Origin: SIG565 sp045613385
Lineage (GTDB): Bacteria > Bacillota > Clostridia > Oscillospirales > Acutalibacteraceae
NCBI GenBank assembly: GCA_045613385.1
Contig: JAZLAW010000020.1
Span: 62,001-126,000 of the forward strand
Length of the DNA stretch: 64,000 nt
Direction: 5' to 3'
A program made the translations under genes and the position numbers. Shown piece by piece: positions 1 through 8,542 of the stretch; position 1 is the stretch's first letter, and each line of letters begins with the position of its first letter. Under the pieces are notes generated by a model. The model was not told where the DNA came from, did no database searches, and saw nothing but the letters and a program-made list of their open reading frames with translations.

Positions 1-222
1 TGGGTTTTTGGTGCCGATATGGACGGTAAGCCGTATAACGATTTTGATTATGATATGCCTGTTGCAATAGTGATTGGTAACGAAGGAAACGGTATTGGAA
101 AACTTGTTGCGCAGAAATGTGATGAAATTATAAGTTTACCGATGAAGGGAAAAATCAATTCTCTCAATGCCTCGGTTGCCGCAGGTATACTTATGTACGA
201 AGTAGTAAGAAAACGAGGATAA
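1..222 (+). CDS. SpoU/TrmH-family rRNA 2'-O-methyltransferase, C-terminal fragment
   Basis: The frame is open from the first base of the window, so the gene begins upstream and only about 73 C-terminal codons are seen. The fragment carries the SpoU-family signatures: the GNEGNG motif in a hydrophobic context (motif 2) and the SLNASVAAGILMYE segment (motif 3), which form the trefoil knot that binds S-adenosylmethionine. The family methylates ribose 2'-OH groups of rRNA or tRNA; the ending resembles RlmB-type 23S rRNA methylases, but the substrate cannot be fixed from a fragment. The next gene begins 27 bases downstream and is probably cotranscribed. Confidence 0.85.
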   Translation, partial: WVFGADMDGKPYNDFDYDMPVAIVIGNEGNGIGKLVAQKCDEIISLPMKGKINSLNASVAAGILMYEVVRKRG

Positions 223-249
223 TTTTTTGAAAGGATATGGGGGATAGCA

Positions 250-2745
250 ATGGGATTGTTTGATAAAACAAAAAAAGGTAAACACGCGGACAATTCTGAT
301 TACATAACCGAACAAGAATCGGGTCTTAAAGATCCGTCTTTTATACACGTTTCTCCACACGTTTTGACCCCTGAGGAAGTTTTAGGTAGTAATTCTAAGC
401 CTAAAAAGGCCACAAGAAATATACCTATGCAGAAAGGAAATTCTGTTTCTCCTCTGGAGGCTCTTAAAAACAGGGTTAAAAGTAATGCACAACCCTCTAC
501 CGACACAAAACCTTTGGTTGCCGCTACACAAACCGACCGCGTTATGCCAACGGAGAGAATTACCGTTAAAAAAGCAGATGATGGTAAAAGTCTGCTTGAT
601 AAGTGTATGCCATATATCGCTGATGGCGGCGGCGTTAAGAATGCCGATAAACCCGTTTATGAGCTTGATAGTATAGAAGATATTATAAATGCATCTGAAA
701 ATAAGGCTGCGGAATTATTAAAACAACTCAACAGCCTTAGCAGTGTTTCTTATAGCTCTCTTTCAAAATCCGAGCCGATGCCGGAAAATACACCGGCTAC
801 CGAAAAAATTGAAATGCACAAGGAAGAGAAAAAAGAAGTACCTATTCCAACTATTTCTGATATAGATAAAACCGATGACTTTGAACAAAAAACCGTACAG
901 TTTGATGCGGTTAATAATACAGAAAATTACGAAGATATAACAAGCGGTACCAAGATAATTGACCTTTCGAATGAAATGTTTGAGAAAGAACAGGAACAAC
1001 CCCCTACCCTTCTTGTAAATCCGTTCCTGATGGAAAACGAATCTTTCAAGGTTGATGATGATTACTTTAGCTTTAGTGATGCAAAAAGAATCGGTACGTC
1101 ACTTATAAACCGTCTTAAATCTTCACGTACGCGACTACTTCTTACTTTTATTTTCGAATTGATTCTGGCAGCACCTTTGATTCCAACCATTCACGATATG
1201 CTATATGTAAATCAGATGTTTTTTGGTATTATAAGTTCTGCTGTTTTTGCGGTTATTTGTCTTATTAACTATGACGCTTTTACTGCAATAATTTCACTTT
1301 TTAAAAAGCAGTTCATACCCGAGAGTGTCTCGGGTATTCTTGGGGTTTTCTCTTTACTATATTCACTACAATCATTGATTTCAGGTAAAAACCCTTATTA
1401 CATTTTGTTGTTTGTAAGTTTTACCTTCATCTTTAAAACCATCGCTATGTTTATGCGCGACTCGTATATATTTGGCAATTTCAAAGTTATTGCATCCAGA
1501 AATAAAAAATTTGCGCTTAAGTTTATTGATGACAGACAAATAACGTTTGCAATGGCAAAAAATTCTGTAGATGGCGATGTTCTTGTAGGCATTGATGCTC
1601 CGTGTGTAAATGTCCATAATTTTATGAGAAATACCGAAATAGATAAAGTCACAAATAATTCTTTTTCTGTTTTCGTTTTAATTTCTGTGATTATTTGCTC
1701 TATAATCGGTATTTTTTACGGTATATACACCGCATCACTAAACGGTTTTCTTATGTCAATTACCGTATTTTCTTCATTATTACTTTCACCCACAATATTA
1801 TTTACCGACATTTTACCCCTTCGTTCTGCTTCAAAACGACTTAACCGTTTGGGCGGAATGATTACCGGTAGTACTGCCGCAAAAAAAATCGAACTTGCAA
1901 ATGCCGTAACTTTACGTTCGTGCGATTTATTTCCCAGCGGCACAATTTCTCTGGCAAATATGAAGGTATTAGACCCAAATAAAATAGATGATACTCTTTT
2001 ACTTGCTGCCGCCATAACAAAACAAATCGACAGTCCATATCACGCTATCTTTTCTGAAATTGCCAAATCGGGTGAAAAAGAAATCCCTGTTGCCGATTCA
2101 GTTAAATATGAAGAACGGCTTGGTATTAGCGGTTGGGTTGGAAACAAACACGTATTTATCGGAAACCGTACTCTTCTTGAAGCTCACGGAATTAAAACAC
2201 CATCGCTTGAAGTTGATAAAAAAATACTCCGCGCCGGATATTTCCCGGTTTATGTTGCAAGTGATGAAAAGCCCTGCGCCTTGCTTATGGTTAAATACAA
2301 CGTAAGCGAAACACTTGCATACGAAATACAAAAGTTATGCGCTTCGGGTGTGACGTTGCTTGTGGATACGTGCGACCCAAACATAACAAAGGAAATGGTC
2401 TGTGACTATTTTGGGCTTTATCAGGAAACGGTTTTTGTTATGGGAAGTTCGGGTGCGCAACTTTATAAGAACTCATCCAAAGCAGAAGATGATATTTCTT
2501 CGTATGCCGCCCACAAGGGCTCGGGAGAAGCGTTTATAGCCATTTTCAATGCCGCTGCAAAAATTAAACGTAGTACCGTTTGGCTTAGAATTGCCCATAT
2601 TATTTCCGGTATCATAATGGCAGTTATTTTTATTTACAGTTCTTATCTTAATCAGGTTTCCCCTATTAATTCGGGTTCAGCTTATCTTTATATTCTAATT
2701 TCACTTGCTTTATCATTTATCATTCATCTGTTTAACAAACCGTAA
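250..2745 (+). CDS. Degenerate P-type ATPase-like membrane protein (pseudo-pump)
   Basis: The 831-residue protein starts with about 280 polar, probably disordered residues, followed by hydrophobic segments near residues 295-400, 475-530 and 775-830. The order and text of the second half follow a P1-type ATPase: a transmembrane segment in the usual CPC position, then a LGGMITG stretch, then a P-domain start. Where DKTGTLT should be, residues 560-567 read LFPSGTIS, so the phosphorylated Asp is missing. An N-domain-like SGWVGNKHVFIGNR segment lies near residues 627-640, and the GDGxNDAP hinge is replaced by MGSSGAQLY (731-739). Inference: it keeps the fold but cannot make the aspartyl-phosphate, so it may act as a sensor or scaffold. 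ATG start behind a GGGGGA ribosome binding site. Confidence 0.7.
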   Translation: MGLFDKTKKGKHADNSDYITEQESGLKDPSFIHVSPHVLTPEEVLGSNSKPKKATRNIPMQKGNSVSPLEALKNRVKSNAQPSTDTKPLVAATQTDRVMPTERITVKKADDGKSLLDKCMPYIADGGGVKNADKPVYELDSIEDIINASENKAAELLKQLNSLSSVSYSSLSKSEPMPENTPATEKIEMHKEEKKEVPIPTISDIDKTDDFEQKTVQFDAVNNTENYEDITSGTKIIDLSNEMFEKEQEQPPTLLVNPFLMENESFKVDDDYFSFSDAKRIGTSLINRLKSSRTRLLLTFIFELILAAPLIPTIHDMLYVNQMFFGIISSAVFAVICLINYDAFTAIISLFKKQFIPESVSGILGVFSLLYSLQSLISGKNPYYILLFVSFTFIFKTIAMFMRDSYIFGNFKVIASRNKKFALKFIDDRQITFAMAKNSVDGDVLVGIDAPCVNVHNFMRNTEIDKVTNNSFSVFVLISVIICSIIGIFYGIYTASLNGFLMSITVFSSLLLSPTILFTDILPLRSASKRLNRLGGMITGSTAAKKIELANAVTLRSCDLFPSGTISLANMKVLDPNKIDDTLLLAAAITKQIDSPYHAIFSEIAKSGEKEIPVADSVKYEERLGISGWVGNKHVFIGNRTLLEAHGIKTPSLEVDKKILRAGYFPVYVASDEKPCALLMVKYNVSETLAYEIQKLCASGVTLLVDTCDPNITKEMVCDYFGLYQETVFVMGSSGAQLYKNSSKAEDDISSYAAHKGSGEAFIAIFNAAAKIKRSTVWLRIAHIISGIIMAVIFIYSSYLNQVSPINSGSAYLYILISLALSFIIHLFNKP

Positions 2746-2769
2746 TTTTTTCAAAACCGGGGTGTTTGT

Positions 2770-3969
2770 ATGAAATCTTTTTTAAAACAACATATTAATT
2801 TATCTAAAGACGAAAATGTTGTTTTTTGGGCGGCAATAAGCGTTTTTTTACCGTATTACTTTTCAATAGTCGCAATATCGATTTTATGTTTTTATATCAT
2901 TATTAAAACAGATTTTAGAAATACTGTTTTCTCGCATTTGGGTTCTTTTCTTATTCCCGTATTTTCGATATATTCGGCTATTCCCGCCATCATTTATAAA
3001 AACCTTTTAGGTGTTGTTTGTTCTGTATTTTTTCTCGTTTTGATGATATTGGGTTATTATCTGCGCAGTATAATGACAACAGAGCTTTTCGAAAACACGT
3101 TGGACCTTATTTGTGTAACTTCGGTCTTTGCATCCGGTATTATCATCTTAGAAAAAATTATATTTTTCAAGGTGGAGTGGCACCGTTGTTTTGGTGATTT
3201 CTTTAATAATTTTTATACTTCACTCTATTTTCATCCAAACTATCTTGGTTCAATTATGGCCGCAGTAATTCTTATATGCGCGTATAAAGTAGTACTGCGC
3301 GGCACCGATAAAAAATATTATTATGCTATTGCGGCTCTGTCCGGTGTAACTGTTTTTCTTACAGAAAGTATGTTTGCCTGGATAGAAGTTCTGGTTGGCC
3401 TGTCAATTTTGCTTTTGATAGCAAGGCGACATCAATTATTAAGTATTATGTTTATAGTTGTTGCTTTTGCGGCAGCGCTACTTTACACCTCACCTGAAAC
3501 CTTTGAAAAATTCCTTCCGCGAATTCTTCAGGCAGACGGTACTTTTGATAATCGTGTTATGATTTGGGACCTTACCATCGAATCAATTAAGCAAACTCCT
3601 TGGTTTGGTCGCGGATTTTTCACATATTATAAAATCAGTCTCGGCAATCCAGCCGCTTATCAGACAACCCACGCGCACAATATATTTTTGGAATCCTTAC
3701 TTAGTTTTGGTATAATCGGCTCAATTATTTTGGTCGTTATCATATTCATTTTATTTTACAGAGTGGTGCTGTGTAAAAACTTGCTCCGTAAAAGCACCAT
3801 AACAGCTTTGATTTTCTCTATAACGGCGGCAATACTCATACACTCCATCGTTGATATGACTATGCTTTGGGTGCAGACAGGTCTGCTTTACTGTATAATA
3901 ATGGGCGGTATCGGCGCAGATGAGAAAAAAATCAACACCCTTTTTAGTGAAAGATTTAAAAAAAATTAA
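2770..3969 (+). CDS. O-antigen ligase / Wzy-like polytopic membrane protein
   Basis: A 399-residue, very hydrophobic protein with around ten membrane segments. Near residues 270-310 it has the O-antigen ligase family (WaaL/Wzy) signature region: WFGRGFFTYY followed by a TTHAHNIFLE stretch in an extracellular loop, then two or three terminal helices. Members join polysaccharide units to lipid or polymerise them on the outer face of the membrane. It sits 24 bases after the pseudo-pump and just before metG, away from the polysaccharide operon at 13.5-22 kb, so its substrate is unknown. Start ATG follows GGGGTG. Confidence 0.75.
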   Translation: MKSFLKQHINLSKDENVVFWAAISVFLPYYFSIVAISILCFYIIIKTDFRNTVFSHLGSFLIPVFSIYSAIPAIIYKNLLGVVCSVFFLVLMILGYYLRSIMTTELFENTLDLICVTSVFASGIIILEKIIFFKVEWHRCFGDFFNNFYTSLYFHPNYLGSIMAAVILICAYKVVLRGTDKKYYYAIAALSGVTVFLTESMFAWIEVLVGLSILLLIARRHQLLSIMFIVVAFAAALLYTSPETFEKFLPRILQADGTFDNRVMIWDLTIESIKQTPWFGRGFFTYYKISLGNPAAYQTTHAHNIFLESLLSFGIIGSIILVVIIFILFYRVVLCKNLLRKSTITALIFSITAAILIHSIVDMTMLWVQTGLLYCIIMGGIGADEKKINTLFSERFKKN

Positions 3970-4004
3970 ACTACATACTTTAGTTTTTGAAGGAGAATAT
4001 ATAT

Positions 4005-5921
4005 ATGTCTGAAAACAAGAAGTTTTATATCACTACTGCAATCGCTTACACATCCCGTAAACCGCACATTGGAAATTCCTACGATATTGTACTGGCTGAT
4101 ATGATTGCCCGTTACAAACGCATGATGGGTTACGATGTTTATTTTATGACCGGCTCTGACGAGCACGGACAAAAAATTGAAGACTGTGCTACTGCGGCAG
4201 GTATTTCTCCGAAAGAATATGTTGATGGTATATCAAAACAGATACGCGACGTATGGGACTGCTTAAATACAACATATGACCGTTTTATACGCACCACAGA
4301 TGATGACCACGTAAATTCGGTTAAAAAAATATTCAAGAAATTATATGAACAAGGCGACATTTATAAAGGACATTATGAGGGAAAATACTGTGTACCATGC
4401 GAGTCTTTTTTCACTCCTTCTCAGTTAATTGACGGCAAATGTCCTGACTGCGGCCGTGATGTTACCGACTCCAAAGAAGAAGCTTACTTCTTGAAACTCA
4501 GTAAATATCAAGATAAACTTTTAGAGTATTATGAACAAAATCCCGACTTTATCAAACCCGAATCCCGTAAAAACGAGATGATTAATAACTTTTTAAAACC
4601 CGGGCTTTCTGACCTTTGCGTTTCCCGTTCATCTTTCAAATGGGGAATCCCTATCGATTTTGATGACAAACACGTAATTTATGTGTGGATAGATGCTTTA
4701 TCTAACTATATAACCGGTATCGGTTATGACCCGGATGGAAGCGGCGAATTGTTCAATAAAAACTGGCCTGCCGACCTTCACGTTATAGGTAAAGATATAG
4801 TTCGTTTCCATACTATTTACTGGCCTATTATTCTTATGGCTCTGGATCTTCCCTTGCCTAAACAAGTGCTCGGTCATCCGTGGGTGCTTTCCGGCGATGA
4901 CAAGATGAGCAAATCTAAGGGAAATGTTTTATATGCCGATGATTTAGCCCATCGTTTCGGTGTCGATGCAGTAAGATACTATCTGCTTTCAGAAATTCCT
5001 TACGCGCAGGATGGCACCATAACCTACGAAACTTTTATTAATCGCTTTAACAGCGACCTTGCAAACACATTGGGTAACCTTGTAAACCGCAGTATTGCTA
5101 TGACCAATAAATATTTTGACGGTGAAATTTTAAAAGATTTTGAGAGCATTACCGAAGACTGCGACAAAGAACTTCTTGCAACTGCAGAAGATACACTGAG
5201 TAAATATTATAAACTTATGGACACCTATCACAACGCTGAAGCCACCGAAGTAATTATGAATTTTGCTAAACGTTGTAATAAGTATATAGATGAAACTACA
5301 CCTTGGGCATTGGCAAAGGATGAAGCATCAAAACCGCGACTCGCGGCCGTTCTTTATAACCTTTTGGAATGCATCCGTATTTTAGCAATATTGCTCACAC
5401 CGTTTATTCCTGAAAGTTGTGAAAAAATATTTACACAACTCGGAACTGATAATAAAACGCTTGAAATGTTTACTGTTAAAAATTATAAAGTCGGTGAAGC
5501 TGTAGCTTTATTCGCCCGTATTGATTTGCAAAAAACATTAGATGAAATTGCAAAAGAAAACGAAGAAAAAGAAAAAATGGAAAATGTTGCTACTATTGAA
5601 CAAATTTCTATCGACGACTTTGCAAAAGTACAGTTATTAACCGCTAAAATCACCGAATGTGAGCCTGTACCGAAAGCCAAAAAACTTTTAAAACTCACTT
5701 TAAATGATGGTTCAAACAAACCGAGAACTGTTGTTTCCGGTATTGCCACGTGGTATAAACCCGAAGACCTAATCGGTCGCACAATCATTGTTGTAGCAAA
5801 TCTTAAACCCGCAAAATTATGTGGAGTAGAAAGTAATGGTATGATATTGGCCGCAGATATCGGTGAAGACGCTAAGGTAATATTTGTAGATGATATTCCA
5901 GCCGGTTGCAAGATAAGATAA
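4005..5921 (+). CDS. metG: Methionine--tRNA ligase
   Basis: Cytoplasmic class I synthetase that charges tRNA-Met. The chosen ATG at 4005 has AAGGAG 9 bases upstream; a TTG six codons earlier contains that ribosome binding site and is not the start, giving 638 residues. Seen: the HIGH-type motif as HIGN (residues 21-24), the zinc knuckle CxxC pairs near residues 129-150, and KMSKS at 300-304 before GN. The last ~110 residues are an OB-fold tRNA-binding (EMAP/Trbp111-like) domain, typical of dimeric bacterial MetRS. The stop codon overlaps the tatD start by one base, implying translational coupling. Confidence 0.97.
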   Translation: MSENKKFYITTAIAYTSRKPHIGNSYDIVLADMIARYKRMMGYDVYFMTGSDEHGQKIEDCATAAGISPKEYVDGISKQIRDVWDCLNTTYDRFIRTTDDDHVNSVKKIFKKLYEQGDIYKGHYEGKYCVPCESFFTPSQLIDGKCPDCGRDVTDSKEEAYFLKLSKYQDKLLEYYEQNPDFIKPESRKNEMINNFLKPGLSDLCVSRSSFKWGIPIDFDDKHVIYVWIDALSNYITGIGYDPDGSGELFNKNWPADLHVIGKDIVRFHTIYWPIILMALDLPLPKQVLGHPWVLSGDDKMSKSKGNVLYADDLAHRFGVDAVRYYLLSEIPYAQDGTITYETFINRFNSDLANTLGNLVNRSIAMTNKYFDGEILKDFESITEDCDKELLATAEDTLSKYYKLMDTYHNAEATEVIMNFAKRCNKYIDETTPWALAKDEASKPRLAAVLYNLLECIRILAILLTPFIPESCEKIFTQLGTDNKTLEMFTVKNYKVGEAVALFARIDLQKTLDEIAKENEEKEKMENVATIEQISIDDFAKVQLLTAKITECEPVPKAKKLLKLTLNDGSNKPRTVVSGIATWYKPEDLIGRTIIVVANLKPAKLCGVESNGMILAADIGEDAKVIFVDDIPAGCKIR

Positions 5922-6691
5922 TGACAGATTCTTTTATTTTTGATACTCACGCACACTATTATGATGAAAAGTTCGATGGCATACGCGATGATTTATTGAG
6001 CAATATGCCAAAAAATAGTGTTGGCGGAATTATAAACTGCGGTGTTGATATAGAAAGTTCTGAACAATGCATAAAAATGGCGGAAAAGTACGAATTTTGC
6101 TTTGCAGCAGCAGGATATCATCCTGAAAGTATTAATAATGATACCGTTATAGATATTTTTTCGCTGGATAAACTTTTAAGGCATCCCAAAACTGTTGCTT
6201 TGGGTGAAATCGGACTCGATTATTATTGGGATACTCAGTACAAAGAAAACCAGTGTAAACTGTTCGAACAACAGCTTATATTAGCAAATGATTATTCCCT
6301 ACCCGTTATTATTCACGACCGCGAAGCGCATAAAGATACCTTAGATTTAGTTAAAATATATAAACCAAAAGGTGTATTTCACTGTTTTTCGGGCAGTACA
6401 GAAATGATGCGGGAAATTATAGGTCTTGGTTTGTATATCGGTATCGGCGGAGTTATAACATTTAAAAACGCAAAAAAAATTTGTGAAATCATTAAGGAAA
6501 CACCCATTAATAAAATTTTACTTGAAACCGATGCTCCCTATATGGCCCCTGAACCACATCGTGGCAAAGTAAATAATTCTGTCTATATCAGTTTTATAGC
6601 ACAGAAAATTTCTGAAATAAAAAACATTGATTACAACAAAATTTTGGAAATTACTACAAATAACGCCAAGAGCCTTTTCGGCATTAAATAA
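5921..6691 (+). CDS. tatD: TatD-family metal-dependent DNase
   Basis: A 256-residue TIM-barrel hydrolase of the TatD/YcfH family. The N-terminal metal-binding FDTHAH motif (His10, His12), the GEIGLDYYW segment with the metal-bridging Glu, the VIIHDRE and FHCFSG motifs and the LETDAPYMAP segment with the catalytic Asp are all present, so the enzyme should be active. Family members are exonucleases or deoxyribonucleases. The ATG overlaps the metG stop as TAATG; metG-tatD linkage is common in Firmicutes. A TTG 15 bases upstream lies inside metG and was rejected as the start. Confidence 0.95.
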   Translation: MTDSFIFDTHAHYYDEKFDGIRDDLLSNMPKNSVGGIINCGVDIESSEQCIKMAEKYEFCFAAAGYHPESINNDTVIDIFSLDKLLRHPKTVALGEIGLDYYWDTQYKENQCKLFEQQLILANDYSLPVIIHDREAHKDTLDLVKIYKPKGVFHCFSGSTEMMREIIGLGLYIGIGGVITFKNAKKICEIIKETPINKILLETDAPYMAPEPHRGKVNNSVYISFIAQKISEIKNIDYNKILEITTNNAKSLFGIK

Positions 6692-6701
6692 TGAATAAAT
6701 C

Positions 6702-6742
6702 ACCCCGTTTCGCTAACAATAATAGCGGAAACGGGGTGATTT
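6702..6742 (+). promoter_or_regulatory. Hairpin sequestering the ribosome binding site of the Asn-rich ORF
   Basis: An inverted repeat of 16-17 bases per arm (ATCACCCCGTTTCGCT against AGCGGAAACGGGGTGAT, one bulge) surrounds an AACAATAAT loop between tatD and the small ORF at 6746. The right arm contains GGGGTGAT, the only ribosome binding site for that ORF, about 5 bases before its ATG. No T-run follows, so it is a poor terminator. Inference: the structure limits translation of the ORF or protects the tatD mRNA end. Confidence 0.7.
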
Positions 6743-6745
6743 CAC

Positions 6746-6919
6746 ATGGATAACAAAAATAATAATAATAATAATAATAACAATAATAACATCAACAAAA
6801 ATAATAACAATTACAACGATAACAAGCAGAAGAAAGACCAAAACAAGAAAAACGATATAAATAGTCAAGATAAAAACAGACAGAACGACCAAAACAAAAA
6901 CAATAATAACAATTATTAA
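6746..6919 (+). CDS. Asparagine-rich microprotein (57 aa)
   Basis: ATG at 6746 opens a 57-codon frame ending in TAA at 6917-6919. About 30 of the 57 residues are Asn; the rest are nearly all Lys, Gln and Asp, with one Ile pair, one Ser, one Arg and two Tyr. No hydrophobic segment, signal peptide or known domain is seen; it must be disordered. The N-terminal poly-Asn run is encoded by an AAT/AAC repeat, prone to slippage. A ribosome binding site and a downstream terminator support it as a real gene. Function unknown; similar Asn/Gln-rich small proteins occur in spore formers, but I make no functional claim. Confidence 0.6.
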   Translation: MDNKNNNNNNNNNNNINKNNNNYNDNKQKKDQNKKNDINSQDKNRQNDQNKNNNNNY

Positions 6920-6925
6920 AAAGCA

Positions 6926-6960
6926 AAAAAATTAGCACACCTAGAGTGTGCTAATTTTTT
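6926..6960. terminator. Bidirectional Rho-independent terminator
   Basis: A near-perfect palindrome, AAAAAATTAGCACAC / GTGTGCTAATTTTTT around a CTAGA centre, between the convergent Asn-rich ORF and the ABC transporter ATPase gene. A-run and T-run flank both sides, so it can end transcripts from either direction. Confidence 0.9.
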
Positions 6961-7699
6961 ATAATACTTTAGATAAAAAGTCTTTCAATCTGTCGCATTT
7001 AGGATTACAGAAGAATTCAGCAGGTGCATCTTCTTCCATAATTATACCTTCATCAATAAACAAAACTCTATCTGCCACTTCACGTGCAAATCCCATTTCG
7101 TGTGTTACAACAACCATTGTCATGCCATCACGCGCAAGGCCTTTCATAACTTCAAGTACTTCCCCTACCATTTCGGGGTCCAAAGCGCTTGTTGGCTCGT
7201 CAAAAAGTAACATTTCAGGTTCCATACAAAGAGCTCTTACTATTGCTACTCTTTGCTTTTGTCCACCGGATAACTGTGAAGGATAAGCATCTGCTCTATC
7301 AGCAAGGCCTACCCTTTCTAATAGTTCCATCGCCTTTTTTTCAGCTTCTTCTTTAGATTTACCAAGAAGGGTTGTCGGCGCCTTTGTCATATTCTGAAGA
7401 ACTGTCATATGTGGGAATAAATTAAACTGTTGAAAAACCATTCCCATTTTTTGACGGTGCAAGTTTATGTTAGCTTTCTTATCGGTAATATCCATACCGT
7501 TAAAGAAAATCTTTCCGCCTGTAGGCTCTTCAAGTCGGTTTAGGCAACGCAAAAATGTCGATTTACCGGAACCGGATGCACCGATAATTACAACCACTTC
7601 ACCACGCTTGATTTCGGTATCAATGCCTTTGAGCACATTAACTTTACCAAATGATTTTCTTAAATCTTCTACTTTAATTATTGTATCGTTAGTGGTCAC
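6959..7699 (-). CDS. glnQ: Polar amino acid ABC transporter ATP-binding protein
   Basis: Cytoplasmic ATPase subunit of a polar amino acid importer. Walker A GASGSGKST (residues 40-48), the Q-loop region FQQFNLFPHMTV, the LSGGQKQRVAIVRAL signature, Walker B MLLFDEPTSALD and the switch VVTHEM are all intact, giving a standard 246-residue GlnQ/ArtP-type protein. I chose GTG at 7699, with AGGAGG about 10 bases upstream; a TTG at 7720 would put that site inside the protein. It overlaps the permease end by 11 bases, so the two are coupled. The exact amino acid is not readable; GlnQ is used as the family name. Confidence 0.92.
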   Translation of the reverse strand: MTTNDTIIKVEDLRKSFGKVNVLKGIDTEIKRGEVVVIIGASGSGKSTFLRCLNRLEEPTGGKIFFNGMDITDKKANINLHRQKMGMVFQQFNLFPHMTVLQNMTKAPTTLLGKSKEEAEKKAMELLERVGLADRADAYPSQLSGGQKQRVAIVRALCMEPEMLLFDEPTSALDPEMVGEVLEVMKGLARDGMTMVVVTHEMGFAREVADRVLFIDEGIIMEEDAPAEFFCNPKCDRLKDFLSKVL

Positions 7700-8468
7700 T
7701 CTTACGCAACCTCCTCTCAAGTAATCCTACAAGCCAAGAGAGAATTACAACCATTATAAGATATATAACCGCAACACTTATTAACGGTATAAAATACGAG
7801 AATGTACGTCCAGCTATGGTATTACCCGCCTTTGTAAGGTCGGTAACACCAACATAACCTGCAACAGAAGTTTCCTTTAATAAAGCAATAAATTCGTTAC
7901 ATAATGTGGGTAATACAACCTTAAACATCTGTGGTAATACTATGTACCACATTGTCTGAAAATAGTTAAATCCAAGACTGCGACCCGCTTCAAACTGACC
8001 GTTATCAACCGACATAATACCGGCGCGGAAAATCTCGGCAACATATGCACCTGAGTTTACACCAAACGCAAAAATTGCAACCGGAACACCGTTATCCGCC
8101 GATGCAAAAATTATAAAGTAGCATATCATAAGTTGCACTACAACAGGAGTTCCACGTGCAACGGTCAAATAGAATTTACAAATTCCATTAAGAAAAGCCA
8201 GTATGTAATATCCTATGCCACCGCGAAGTTGCAGAGTTTCTCTATTTTTATCAAATGAAGTACGAATTGCCGCAACAATTATACCGATAACAACACCTAT
8301 AGCTAAAGCGCCAATCGTTATAATAAAGGTGTTTTCTAAACCTTGCACTATAAATTTATATCTTTCGCCTTCTATCATAACGTGATAAAATTCGCTATAA
8401 AGGTCAACAAAAAAAGTGGATATTGTGCTCCAAAAAGAGTCAAACCACGCTAAAATATTGTTAAGCAA
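7689..8468 (-). CDS. Polar amino acid ABC transporter permease
   Basis: A 259-residue HisM/GlnP-type inner membrane permease. After an N-terminal helix there are about four more membrane segments; the cytoplasmic EAA loop (EAGRSLGFNYFQTMWYIVLPQ) that docks on the ATPase is well conserved, as is the FIALLKETSVAGYVG stretch. The start is TTG at 8468 with an AAAGGAA site upstream. It lies between the binding protein (74 bases upstream, separated by an attenuating hairpin) and the ATPase (overlapping). One permease gene is enough, as these proteins can homodimerise. Confidence 0.93.
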   Translation of the reverse strand: MLNNILAWFDSFWSTISTFFVDLYSEFYHVMIEGERYKFIVQGLENTFIITIGALAIGVVIGIIVAAIRTSFDKNRETLQLRGGIGYYILAFLNGICKFYLTVARGTPVVVQLMICYFIIFASADNGVPVAIFAFGVNSGAYVAEIFRAGIMSVDNGQFEAGRSLGFNYFQTMWYIVLPQMFKVVLPTLCNEFIALLKETSVAGYVGVTDLTKAGNTIAGRTFSYFIPLISVAVIYLIMVVILSWLVGLLERRLRKSDH

Positions 8469-8492
8469 TTTTAAGTTTCCTTTCCTTAAAAC

Positions 8493-8523
8493 TCAAAAAC
8501 AGGGCGGAATAAAATCCGCCCTG
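8493..8523 (-). terminator. Intra-operon terminator/attenuator between binding protein and permease
   Basis: Reading the minus strand, CAGGGCGGA pairs with TCCGCCCTG around a short AU-rich loop, followed by TTTTTG. It lies between the binding-protein stop and the permease start. A leaky terminator here is a familiar way to make more binding protein than membrane components. Confidence 0.75.
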
Positions 8524-8542
8524 ATATATGTGCGAAATTTAA

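Noticed and set aside
3987..4004. TTG start for metG
   Set aside because: It contains the AAGGAG site that serves the ATG at 4005.
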